DNA of 64,000 nt from Methanobrevibacter sp. (GTDB lineage Archaea > Methanobacteriota > Methanobacteria > Methanobacteriales > Methanobacteriaceae), in NCBI GenBank assembly GCA_017553445.1, contig JAFZMD010000068.1, positions 1 through 64,000 on the forward strand, read 5' to 3'. The position numbers and the translations under genes were made by a program. Position 1 is the first letter of the stretch; every line of letters starts with the position of its first letter. Below, one piece after another: positions 36,553 through 44,380 of the stretch. The notes beneath the pieces are model-generated. The model was not told the origin of the DNA. It searched no databases and was given only the letters and a program-made list of their open reading frames with translations.

Positions 36553-36936
36553 ATGAAACTTAAATTAGGAATAATCTGCGGAGTATTAATATGGATTTTG
36601 ACATATTTAATTTCTATAATTGTTCAGCCGTTAATTTTGGACAATACATTATACAATACACTAATCCTACCTTTAAATATCATTATAGTTACAGGATTTT
36701 TTGGAATAATCTATATTCGAAATATTGATAAAAATGAACTGCTTGAAGGAATATTGGTTGGAATACTGTTTATAGTGATTGATATTATATTAGATGTAAT
36801 CTTTTTCGAAATCCCAAACAATACAAATATTCTAATTTCAAATTATCCTAACCACATTATTTTAATGTCAATTATAATGCTTATAATAACTTCATTTTTA
36901 GGTTATTTGGCTCAAATGAATATCGAATTAAAATAA
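36553..36936 (+). CDS. Small integral membrane protein, four predicted spans
   Basis: The 127-residue hydrophobic protein has about four membrane helices (GIICGVLIWILTYLISIIV; TLILPLNIIIVTGFFGIIYI; ILVGILFIVIDIILDVIFF; IILMSIIMLIITSFLGYLA) separated by short loops. No family was recognised. AGAGG upstream of the ATG is a plausible ribosome site. It is followed 11 bases later by the phosphopantoate-beta-alanine ligase gene, so it is probably the first gene of that operon, although no link with CoA synthesis is apparent. Confidence 0.75.
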   Translation: MKLKLGIICGVLIWILTYLISIIVQPLILDNTLYNTLILPLNIIIVTGFFGIIYIRNIDKNELLEGILVGILFIVIDIILDVIFFEIPNNTNILISNYPNHIILMSIIMLIITSFLGYLAQMNIELK

Positions 36937-36947
36937 AGAGGCAATAA

Positions 36948-37694
36948 ATGTTATCAAAAGCTCATCCACGATATGAATCTTTAGTATTAAGAGATAAAAT
37001 TGTAAAAGCTTCTAAAGAAGGCTATCTGGCAGACTCAGCAATGATTGCTCATGGCAGGGGAGAGGCATTTGACTATTTACTTGGAGAGAAAACCACACTT
37101 CCTGCAAAAAGGGCGATGTATGTTACAGTTGCGCTGATGATTTTATCCAAAAATCCTGTGATTTCAGTCAATGGAAACACAACAGCTCTGGCAATAGATG
37201 AAATCATTGAATTTGCAAAAGCAATAAATGCAAAAATCGAAATAAATCTATTTTACAGAACCGATGAAAGAGTTGAAAAGATAACCGAACTGTACAAAAG
37301 TCATGGCTATCCGGAAATACTCGGATCTTTAGATGATGAGATAATGCATATCAATGAGATCAAAAATCCAAGAGCGTCTGCAAGCAAAACCGGAATTTAT
37401 AGTGCAGATACTGTACTGGTACCTCTTGAAGATGGAGACAGGGCCGAAATATTATCCAAAAGTGGAAAAAACATAATAACCATTGATTTGAATCCGCTTT
37501 CAAGAACATCAAGAATGTCTGATGTTTCCATTGTCGATAATGTTGTACGCGCGATTCCATTCATGACAAAAATAGCTGCAGATTTACAATCACAGGACAA
37601 AGAATTACTTAAAGAAATAATAAAAGATTTTGACAATAAAACAAATTTAAAGGAATCATTAAAGTTATTCAAAATAAAAGAGGACATAAAATGA
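36948..37694 (+). CDS. 4-phosphopantoate--beta-alanine ligase
   Basis: The 248-residue archaeal enzyme joins 4-phosphopantoate to beta-alanine with ATP to give 4'-phosphopantothenate. With pantoate kinase it replaces the bacterial pantothenate synthetase and kinase in CoA biosynthesis. Family segments are HPRYESLVLRDKIV, SAMIAHGRGEAFDYLLGE, VNGNTTALA and TIDLNPLSRTSRMSDVSIVDNVVRA. The length is normal. Its stop overlaps the start of the downstream P-loop gene by four bases, indicating translational coupling. Confidence 0.9.
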   Translation: MLSKAHPRYESLVLRDKIVKASKEGYLADSAMIAHGRGEAFDYLLGEKTTLPAKRAMYVTVALMILSKNPVISVNGNTTALAIDEIIEFAKAINAKIEINLFYRTDERVEKITELYKSHGYPEILGSLDDEIMHINEIKNPRASASKTGIYSADTVLVPLEDGDRAEILSKSGKNIITIDLNPLSRTSRMSDVSIVDNVVRAIPFMTKIAADLQSQDKELLKEIIKDFDNKTNLKESLKLFKIKEDIK

Positions 37695-38230
37695 GAATAA
37701 TTGGAGTATCCGGATTGGCCGGATCTGGAAAAAGTTTAGTTACTGAAGTTGCAACTGAAAGAGGATCAATGATAGTCAGTATGGGAGACATCATACGAAG
37801 AGAAGCTAAAAAGCGTGGCGAACCAAGTAAAGAAACAGCAAAAAACTTAAGAAAAGAGCATGGCCCATACATAGTTGCTGAGTTGACAATAGAAGAAATC
37901 AAAAGGATTATAGAAGAAGGATTTGACTCACATATTATTGTGGAAGGCATCAGAAGCCAGCATGAAGTGGAATTATTTAAAGAAAATTTTGACAATTTTA
38001 TTGTCGTTTCAATATTTGCAAACCCACAAATACGTTTTGAAAGAATCAAATTAAGACAAAGGGAAGACGACACTACAGATTATAAAGTATTTGCCGAAAG
38101 GGATCAAAACGAATTGGGCTTTGGAATTGGAAACGTCGTTTCTCTTTCTGATAAAATGATAATAAATGAAAGTGACATAGAATCCTGTAAAAAAGAAATA
38201 GAAATGTTTTTAGAAGAATGTGATGTCTAA
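37691..38230 (+). CDS. UPF0200 family P-loop nucleotide kinase-like protein
   Basis: The 179-residue protein has a Walker A loop GLAGSGKS at residues 7-14, then IVSMGDIIRREAKKRG, as in adenylate-kinase-like lid and NMP-binding segments, and a later RIKLRQREDD arginine-rich region. It matches the archaeal UPF0200 family, which has no confirmed substrate. It is co-translated with phosphopantoate-beta-alanine ligase, so a kinase step in CoA synthesis or salvage is worth considering. However, the archaeal dephospho-CoA kinase described so far is a different, DUF359-type protein. It ends one base before the convergent Dph6-like gene. Confidence 0.75.
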   Translation: MRIIGVSGLAGSGKSLVTEVATERGSMIVSMGDIIRREAKKRGEPSKETAKNLRKEHGPYIVAELTIEEIKRIIEEGFDSHIIVEGIRSQHEVELFKENFDNFIVVSIFANPQIRFERIKLRQREDDTTDYKVFAERDQNELGFGIGNVVSLSDKMIINESDIESCKKEIEMFLEECDV

Positions 38231-38911
38231 TCATTTTTCTTCTAATACTGCATCTTCAATAATATATAAACCGCTGTCAACATTCGATTGTTTTTTGTCT
38301 TTAATGATTTTTAATCTTTTTTTAAAAATAGGGCCATCCAAAACCAGGGTTTCAGCCTCACCGCCTTCAAAGGCCATGTTAATGCCAACTTTTTCATTGA
38401 GTTTAATCAAGTCCTCAATGCACTCATCATCAATTTTTCGGCCAAGCCATTTTTCATCCAAACCATAGGCTGCAACACCGCTGATTATAACATCAAAACC
38501 AAGGGATACAATCATCCGCATATAGTCCAGCTCATTTACATGCCAATAAGGAGAAACTGCCTTTAAGCCAACTTCATCGGCCAGTTTTTCAATCCTTGAC
38601 TTTTGATAAGTGGAATAAAGTGCACCTGTGTATATGGCCTCAACGCCTAAGGATTTCAACTTTTCAAAGCCTGCCCTTAAATCATCAAGTTCCTTTTCTT
38701 TTATCCCCTCAGTTTCAACGCTGATTATGGGAATGTCCATAGCTTCTGACAGCAAATCAGTAAGGTGAATGTTAGGCACATGAAACATGTATGACTCATC
38801 ATTGGCAGATTTCATGGAAAGCAAATATTCAACATCCTCACCATTTTCCAAAGCATTGTAAACTGCCATGGTGCTGTCCTTACCGCCGGAAAATAAAACT
38901 GCAACTTTCAT
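38231..38911 (-). CDS. Diphthine--ammonia ligase-type PP-loop ATPase
   Basis: The 226-residue protein belongs to the Dph6/ATPBD4 family. It starts MKVAVLFSGGKDSTMA, the PP-loop motif SGGKDS, and has ISVETEG, GVEAIYTGAL and the conserved FEGGEAETLVLDGP near residue 190. It should amidate diphthine on translation elongation factor 2 to give diphthamide, using ATP and ammonia. The frame can be opened to 38980, but that overlaps the upstream gene by 65 bases and lacks support. The ATG at 38911 gives the standard start. Confidence 0.88.
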   Translation of the reverse strand: MKVAVLFSGGKDSTMAVYNALENGEDVEYLLSMKSANDESYMFHVPNIHLTDLLSEAMDIPIISVETEGIKEKELDDLRAGFEKLKSLGVEAIYTGALYSTYQKSRIEKLADEVGLKAVSPYWHVNELDYMRMIVSLGFDVIISGVAAYGLDEKWLGRKIDDECIEDLIKLNEKVGINMAFEGGEAETLVLDGPIFKKRLKIIKDKKQSNVDSGLYIIEDAVLEEK

Positions 38912-38915
38912 AGTA

Positions 38916-39722
38916 TTATCTTTTCTTTTTAGTTCCCAAAAATCTTCTAAATCTTCTTTTACCAACGACAAAGTGTTCATAGAAAAGACCTAAAACAGCG
39001 ACAAGAACACCGACGCCTCCGCATGCGATTACAAACTGGGTATTTGAAATCATTGAAGTATTGGAAGTATCCACACTATTTTGAATAGAGCCTTCCATAC
39101 TGGATGGAACAATACCTTTTGAAAGCAATGCTGATTTGACTTGGTCATAAGCTGAAGAAGAAATGACTATTTTAGCATGAACCTGTGCATAATTAATCGG
39201 TCCGTCGAAATTATCCTTATACCATGCAGCAAATGTCTTTAAAGCATCCGCAGAAGAATAATTGTTCAGCGCAATGTAAACCGTTCCCTCGGTTTTGTTA
39301 ACAGTGTAATTTTCAAAATGAGAATCCATGTTAGGTACGGAACTGTTGAAAAATTCAAATTCCCTATCTGAAAACGACCACAGGGGAATGGTAACACCAG
39401 TTTCTTCAAAACTTTTAAAGCCCTCAATTTGAGACAAATCACTTCTCAATTTATTAATGTCAGTAGCTGATGATAAATCCAGATATAAAGTCTCCTGATT
39501 ACCCGGAGTAATTTTTTCAATAGCAGTCGCAACTTCAGGTACATCCGAGTAAATAGGGGTCAGGAAAAACGCTCCCCCCAATGCACCAATGAAAAAACCA
39601 ACAGCCAGTATTAAAATCATTTCTTTTTTTGACATGAAGGGTTTTAGCATGGCTATTGAAAAAACGAATATCATCATTATAATAAACAAAACTAAATAAA
39701 CAATAGTAATTATAATATCCAT
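38916..39722 (-). CDS. Membrane protein with a large extracytoplasmic domain
   Basis: The 268-residue protein has two N-terminal spans (IIITIVYLVLFIIMMIFVF; MILILAVGFFIGALGGAFFL), a soluble Ser/Asn-rich part of about 165 residues and a C-terminal span (FVIACGGVGVLVAVLGLFY) with a basic tail ending GTKKKR. The soluble part is probably outside the cell. No catalytic motif or named family was recognised. It ends 4 bases before the Dph6-like gene on the same strand, so both are probably in one transcript. Confidence 0.7.
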   Translation of the reverse strand: MDIIITIVYLVLFIIMMIFVFSIAMLKPFMSKKEMILILAVGFFIGALGGAFFLTPIYSDVPEVATAIEKITPGNQETLYLDLSSATDINKLRSDLSQIEGFKSFEETGVTIPLWSFSDREFEFFNSSVPNMDSHFENYTVNKTEGTVYIALNNYSSADALKTFAAWYKDNFDGPINYAQVHAKIVISSSAYDQVKSALLSKGIVPSSMEGSIQNSVDTSNTSMISNTQFVIACGGVGVLVAVLGLFYEHFVVGKRRFRRFLGTKKKR

Positions 39723-39785
39723 CTAAATCACTCATTTAATAATATAATTATATTATTTAACTGATTACTATTAAATAAGTTTGTA

Positions 39786-40217
39786 TTAATATTTCTTATA
39801 GATTATCATTTTTTCTTCATTTACAGGCCATTCTACAATAATTTTATTTTCACCCTTATCCAAAAATAAACTTCCCTTATTGAGATTGGAATTATGATTT
39901 AATTTAAAATCCTTTTGTTTCCCATCATTTAACTTATAGCTAGAAGACAGATATGAATTTGTTATCTTAACATTAATGGCTTCATCTAAAGTCAAATATA
40001 GCGTTTGTTTTGATCCCTGACCTTCGGAATAAACCAAAGTTATTGCATCTGATAGTTTTGAAAGTTCTGCCTTAACATTTAAACTGTCTGATACGTCCAT
40101 GGTATTTTCAATGGCCATTTCGGCCAAAGGCAATGTGAATGCAATCAGAAGTATTATTGAAACTGCAAATATAAGCAGATATTCCAAAGAAACCTGTCCT
40201 TTATCTTCTCCCATCAT
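39786..40217 (-). CDS. Class III signal peptide (archaeal prepilin-like) protein
   Basis: The 143-residue protein begins MMGEDKGQVSLEYLLIFAVSIILLIAF. The KGQVSLEYLL segment followed by a hydrophobic helix is the archaeal class III signal peptide, in which cleavage precedes the Gln and the helix builds a type IV pilus-like fibre or anchors a surface protein. The mature part of about 130 residues has a beta-rich, Lys/Asn-rich composition without known domain. The prepilin peptidase gene lies directly upstream, its stop at 40218 abutting this start codon, so the peptidase and its substrate are co-expressed. Confidence 0.85.
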   Translation of the reverse strand: MMGEDKGQVSLEYLLIFAVSIILLIAFTLPLAEMAIENTMDVSDSLNVKAELSKLSDAITLVYSEGQGSKQTLYLTLDEAINVKITNSYLSSSYKLNDGKQKDFKLNHNSNLNKGSLFLDKGENKIIVEWPVNEEKMIIYKKY

Positions 40218-41087
40218 TTAAACCACGAAAATTATATTTTTTAAAATCAACATTGACAAATCCCCATAAAATATGGCTATTATCAATCCAATCAATATTG
40301 CCGGAACATATGGAAAGCCCAATTTTATTGAAATCTGATTTGAAATTATCTTTTGGGCATTCATTATCTTAAGCAGGTACATGTCATCCTTTGTTATTCC
40401 TCCAGCCGTAAGTGTTTTAAAATAATATTTTGACATGTCATCATCACTTTTAAACACTTTCAAATTGGTTTTTTTATTGCTTTCAATCAGTTGTTTTACA
40501 TAATCGTTGTCAAAATAGAAATTATTTATCATCATTCCTTCTTTTAAATCTGCAACATTGATATGTTTGTTAAAGCTTGAGTCAATAAGAAGCTTTAAAC
40601 TTTTATAATTGAGAAATCCTTTAAATACTTCAATATTTTCATCAAAAACATCGTTTTTATTTATTAAATAAATCAATGATAAGATTAAAAACGGAAATGA
40701 TACCAGAATACTGTTCAACATTACTGTAAAGGAGAATGGATAGAATGAAAGCAGAGGAGAAATATTCAAAAATGATAAATTTATGCCAAATGGTATAACT
40801 GCTGCAATTGATGAGAACAATTTTACATCGCCACCACCCCATACATTCAATTGCCATAGCATTAAAGTTATGAGATATGTTATAGAGTATGAAATAATTG
40901 AGAAGAAAATGAATTTAACGTTAGTTGTTATTATTGTTAAAATTAGATTTGAAGAAAAGCCAAAGGCCGCCAATATATAATTCAATTTATTTGGAAGAAA
41001 CCCCTTTCTGATATCATAAAAGCAAAAAACAATGCAGAAAACTAAAGTAATGATAATCTGAATTAAATAAATATCCTCTAAAATCAT
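40218..41087 (-). CDS. A24 family prepilin peptidase
   Basis: The 289-residue membrane aspartic peptidase has catalytic Asp residues in FYDIRKGFLPN (near residue 24) and WGGGDVKL (near 88), the GxGD motif of type IV prepilin and preflagellin peptidases. Several membrane helices flank them. Between residues about 140 and 255 there is an unusually long polar insertion (for example INVADLKEGMMINNFYF ... ITKDDMYLLKIMNAQ) before the last helix. It presumably cleaves the class III prepilin encoded immediately downstream. Three 18-base-spaced repeats lie 50-100 bases upstream of its start. Confidence 0.85.
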   Translation of the reverse strand: MILEDIYLIQIIITLVFCIVFCFYDIRKGFLPNKLNYILAAFGFSSNLILTIITTNVKFIFFSIISYSITYLITLMLWQLNVWGGGDVKLFSSIAAVIPFGINLSFLNISPLLSFYPFSFTVMLNSILVSFPFLILSLIYLINKNDVFDENIEVFKGFLNYKSLKLLIDSSFNKHINVADLKEGMMINNFYFDNDYVKQLIESNKKTNLKVFKSDDDMSKYYFKTLTAGGITKDDMYLLKIMNAQKIISNQISIKLGFPYVPAILIGLIIAIFYGDLSMLILKNIIFVV

Positions 41088-41136
41088 GATTTAAACTTTT
41101 TGAAAAGTAGTATATTAATTAGATAGAAATTAAGCC

Positions 41137-41190
41137 GGTTATAATCAATGAAAAGGTTATACTGTACGGGACGGTTATAGTGTATGAAAA
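41137..41190 (-). repeat. Three direct repeats with 18-bp period
   Basis: GGTTATA occurs at 41137, 41155 and 41173 (plus-strand reading), exactly 18 bases apart. Units 1 and 3 also share ATGAAAA in their second half, while unit 2 differs there. The array lies between the end of pyrG and the start of the prepilin peptidase gene, both on the minus strand. It could be a regulator binding array for the pilin operon or part of the pyrG 3' untranslated region. Confidence 0.5.
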
Positions 41191-41202
41191 AGTAAAAAAA
41201 AA

Positions 41203-42819
41203 TTAATTTTTAGAATACTCATAAATAGCTTCTAAAAATGATTTAAATAATGGATGTGGCCTATTAGGTCTTGATTTGAATTCCGGATGGAATTGACAAC
41301 CAATAGCCCAAGGGTGATTTGGAATTTCAACAATTTCAACCAAGAAATCATCAGGACTTGTACCTGAAATGATTAAGCCCTTATCCTGAAGGTCTTGCCT
41401 GTAGTCATTGTTAAACTCATACCTGTGTCTGTGACGTTCCTCAATATCCACTTCACCATAAGCTTCATAGGTTTTAGTGCCTTCAGCAATCTTACAGTCA
41501 TAGGAACCTAAACGCATAGTTCCGCCCATGTTCTTGATTTTCTTTTGCTCTTCCATCATGTCAATGACAGGATGGGCCAAATCATCATCAAACTCGGAAC
41601 TGTTGGCATCAGGATAACCGTTGCGTCTTGCAAATTGAGTGACCATTGACTGCATACCTAAACAGATACCGAATAAAGGAACATTATTTTCAATAGCATA
41701 ATCAACAGCATCCAATTTTCCTTCAAATCCACGTTCACCGAATCCTCCAGGAATCAGAATACCGTCAAAGCTACTTAAAATATCTTCATCAAGATGTTCA
41801 ACATCTGAACTCAGGAATTCAATGTTTGCTTTGACACCGACACTAGCTGCCGCATGAAGTAAAGACTCACGAATACTGATATAGGAATCTTCAAGCTCAA
41901 CATATTTTCCGACAATACCAATTGTAACTTCAGGATCTTTAATTCTTAAAGATTCTACAATTTCTCTCCATTCATCTAATTTAGAGGAATCTGCTTCAAT
42001 ATCAAGCCCTATTCTATCTACGATTAATTGACCGATGTTCTTGTCTTCCAAAACTAAAGGCACTTCATAGATTGTACCTGCATCAGGAGTATTTACAACC
42101 GCATTTACATCCACGTCACAAAAGTGAGCAACTTTACCAAGCAGCGCATCATCAATATGAACCTGGGATCTGCATACAATTACATCAGGATTTATACCGA
42201 CACTTCTTAATTCTTTTGTAGAATGTTGAGTTGGCTTTGTCTTAAATTCGCCAGCTGCATTTAGGTAAGGGATAAATGTAACATGGACAAACATGACATT
42301 TTCACGTCCCTCCTCATTTCTAAGTTGTCTTAAAGCTTCAAGGAAAGGCTGACTTTCAATATCTCCAACAGTACCTCCAAGTTCAACTAAAACCACATCA
42401 TAATCTGCACTTTCAGAGTTTTCTCTAATCATTTCCTTGATACGATTGGTAATGTGAGGAATAACCTGTACACATTCACCCAAGTATCCTCCTTCTCTTT
42501 CTTTAGCAATGACAGATTCGTAAACTTTGCCTGTTGTAATATTTGCAAGTCCATCAAGTTCAACATCTAAAAATCTTTCATAATGACCCAAATCCAAATC
42601 AGTTTCCATTCCATCATGAGTTACATAAACTTCACCATGCTGGTAAGGATTGAGCGTTCCTGAATCCCAGTTTAAATAAGGGTCAATTTTAATAGCAGAT
42701 ACTTTTAAACCATAAGATCTTAAAATCCTACCCATAGATGCGGAGGTAATTCCTTTACCGATAGAACTAACTACTCCTCCAGTAATAATGATATATTTTG
42801 TCAGAAAAATCCTCTCCAT
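41203..42819 (-). CDS. pyrG: CTP synthase
   Basis: The 538-residue two-domain enzyme makes CTP from UTP, ATP and glutamine. The synthase domain begins TKYIIITGGVVSSIGKGI with the nucleotide-binding loop and includes KIDPYLNWDSGTLNPYQHGEV. The glutaminase domain (from about residue 300) has the oxyanion GGFGERG, the nucleophile in FGICLGMQ and the catalytic His-Glu of FHPEFKSRP. The start is uncertain. The ATG at 42819 gives five extra residues (MERIF), while family members usually begin MTKY, here encoded at a CTG (42804) preceded by GGAGAGGAT at good spacing. Transcription is divergent from the peptidase-like gene at 42913. Confidence 0.96.
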   Translation of the reverse strand: MERIFLTKYIIITGGVVSSIGKGITSASMGRILRSYGLKVSAIKIDPYLNWDSGTLNPYQHGEVYVTHDGMETDLDLGHYERFLDVELDGLANITTGKVYESVIAKEREGGYLGECVQVIPHITNRIKEMIRENSESADYDVVLVELGGTVGDIESQPFLEALRQLRNEEGRENVMFVHVTFIPYLNAAGEFKTKPTQHSTKELRSVGINPDVIVCRSQVHIDDALLGKVAHFCDVDVNAVVNTPDAGTIYEVPLVLEDKNIGQLIVDRIGLDIEADSSKLDEWREIVESLRIKDPEVTIGIVGKYVELEDSYISIRESLLHAAASVGVKANIEFLSSDVEHLDEDILSSFDGILIPGGFGERGFEGKLDAVDYAIENNVPLFGICLGMQSMVTQFARRNGYPDANSSEFDDDLAHPVIDMMEEQKKIKNMGGTMRLGSYDCKIAEGTKTYEAYGEVDIEERHRHRYEFNNDYRQDLQDKGLIISGTSPDDFLVEIVEIPNHPWAIGCQFHPEFKSRPNRPHPLFKSFLEAIYEYSKN

Positions 42820-42912
42820 TAATAATTATTAATATTATAAATATAGTATTTTATAATATATAAAATATACAATTTCAAAAAATAGTCCCAAAAAAGTCAG
42901 GAGAATTATCAA

Positions 42913-43662
42913 ATGAAAAACAAATATAATGTTATAATAGCCATTTTGATTATTATTTTAGCTATTGGAATATTCCTTGTAGGTACACAGTTACTTACAA
43001 ACGACAATAGTCAGAATACACCAATATCAAACAGCAATGCAACTTCCCGAGAAGTAATTTCAAACTCATCAGACGATCCGGGCAGCGTTGAAGTCATAAA
43101 AAATGTCGGAAACCCAAACGGTGAAAAAATAGCCTATGTTGTTGGAGTCCACCCTCTGGAGCATGAAGTCCACGAAACATTGGTCAAACTGCTTCCGCAA
43201 ACGGACAATCTAAATTACAGCTACGACATCTACATAATCAATGTTACAGATGATGTCGGCCAATATGGAGCAGGCTATTCTGACCAAAGTGACCCTGGAA
43301 GGCAGAACGGACAGAATCTAGCATACAAATACGTTTATCCAAAAATAGTTAACGGAAGCTATAAGGCAGCGATTGACGTGCATTCAAACATAGGTGCCTA
43401 TCCATTCAAAACATTTGTATTCAGCCCGGTAAATGAAGGATCAGGCGAAAAATATGCATCAGACGTTGCAAGCAAATGTGAAAACATCAGCTATTACTCA
43501 CCGGAATCAACGACAAGCGGACCTTACCTGACAATACCGTTGAATGAACATGGAATACCTGCATTTTACTTTGAGGAATACAGTTTTGCAGACCAGTCCA
43601 CAAAGAACATGCACGTTAAAGAATTGATTAAAGCTGTTGACAGCTTGAATTTTAAAAACTAA
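42913..43662 (+). CDS. Membrane-anchored M14-like metallopeptidase homologue
   Basis: The 249-residue protein has an N-terminal span (YNVIIAILIIILAIGIFLVG), then a Ser/Asn linker and a soluble extracellular domain. GVHPLEHEVHETLV resembles the HxxE zinc pair of M14 carboxypeptidase and succinylglutamate desuccinylase-like proteins. A third possible ligand is in AAIDVHSNIG and a possible catalytic Glu in FYFEEY near the C-terminus. It may act on cell-wall peptides or other external substrates, but this is inference from sparse motifs. It is divergent from pyrG. Confidence 0.6.
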   Translation: MKNKYNVIIAILIIILAIGIFLVGTQLLTNDNSQNTPISNSNATSREVISNSSDDPGSVEVIKNVGNPNGEKIAYVVGVHPLEHEVHETLVKLLPQTDNLNYSYDIYIINVTDDVGQYGAGYSDQSDPGRQNGQNLAYKYVYPKIVNGSYKAAIDVHSNIGAYPFKTFVFSPVNEGSGEKYASDVASKCENISYYSPESTTSGPYLTIPLNEHGIPAFYFEEYSFADQSTKNMHVKELIKAVDSLNFKN

Positions 43663-43689
43663 ACTAATTTAATCATTGGAGAATAGCTA

Positions 43690-44214
43690 ATGAAAATAAT
43701 AATCTACGGTTCGAAATATGGAACGACAGAACAGTATGCCCAGGAATTATCTAAAAAAACAGGCATTAAATCAGAGGAATACACTAATGTTCATGATATC
43801 AACCAATATGAAACAATAATATATCTTGGAGCATTATACGCAGGAAATGTCCTTGGAATGAAAAAGACACTTAATAAAATCGAGGACTGTTCAAACAAGA
43901 AAATCATCATTGCAACAGTAGGGCTGGCAGACCCGAATGACAAAGAAAATACTGACGGAATAAGAGAAAACATTAAAAGGCAACTGTCCAATGACATTTT
44001 TAATCATGTAAGTATCTATTTTTTAAGGGGTGGAATAGATTATTCTCTCCTTAACTTTAAACACAAAACTATGATGAAATTTGTATATAATAAATCAAAA
44101 AAATTAAAAGAAGAGGAAAAAACTGCCGAAGTAAAGGCCATACTTGAAACCTATGGTAAAAAAGTTGATTATATAGATTTTAATAGCTTAAATCCAATAA
44201 TAGATGAAATTTAG
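43690..44214 (+). CDS. Flavodoxin domain protein (HemG-like)
   Basis: The 174-residue protein has IIIYGSKYGTTEQYAQEL, the FMN phosphate-binding loop of the flavodoxin fold, then YLGALYAGNVLGMKK and a C-terminal RGGIDYSLLNFKHKTMMK. This layout resembles the flavodoxin_5/protoporphyrinogen-oxidase-like group, in which the flavodoxin may act on small or protein substrates. It follows the M14-like gene by 27 bases and is probably co-transcribed. Its electron partner is not evident. Confidence 0.75.
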   Translation: MKIIIYGSKYGTTEQYAQELSKKTGIKSEEYTNVHDINQYETIIYLGALYAGNVLGMKKTLNKIEDCSNKKIIIATVGLADPNDKENTDGIRENIKRQLSNDIFNHVSIYFLRGGIDYSLLNFKHKTMMKFVYNKSKKLKEEEKTAEVKAILETYGKKVDYIDFNSLNPIIDEI

Positions 44215-44246
44215 AAATTCTATTAACATTCCCATTAATCCTTTGA

Positions 44247-44369
44247 TTATTCCAATTTTGTCCCCAATATCCGGCAGAAATTCTCTGTCTTAATATCTTC
44301 GCTACCGCATTTAGGGCATTTAGTTTCATCCTCTTTAACTTCGCAGCCGCATTCTTGACAAATCCTCAT
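44247..44369 (-). CDS. 40-residue zinc-ribbon protein
   Basis: This is a tiny reading frame with an intact zinc ribbon: MRICQECGCEVKEDETKCPKCG, where CxxCxC and CxxC supply the ligands, followed by about 18 residues ending KLE. It is 11 bases downstream of the esterase gene on the same strand, so probably the last gene of that group. Small double-zinc-ribbon-like proteins are common in methanogens. The role is unknown. Coding use agrees with its neighbours. Confidence 0.65.
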   Translation of the reverse strand: MRICQECGCEVKEDETKCPKCGSEDIKTENFCRILGTKLE

Positions 44370-44380
44370 ACAATAACCCA

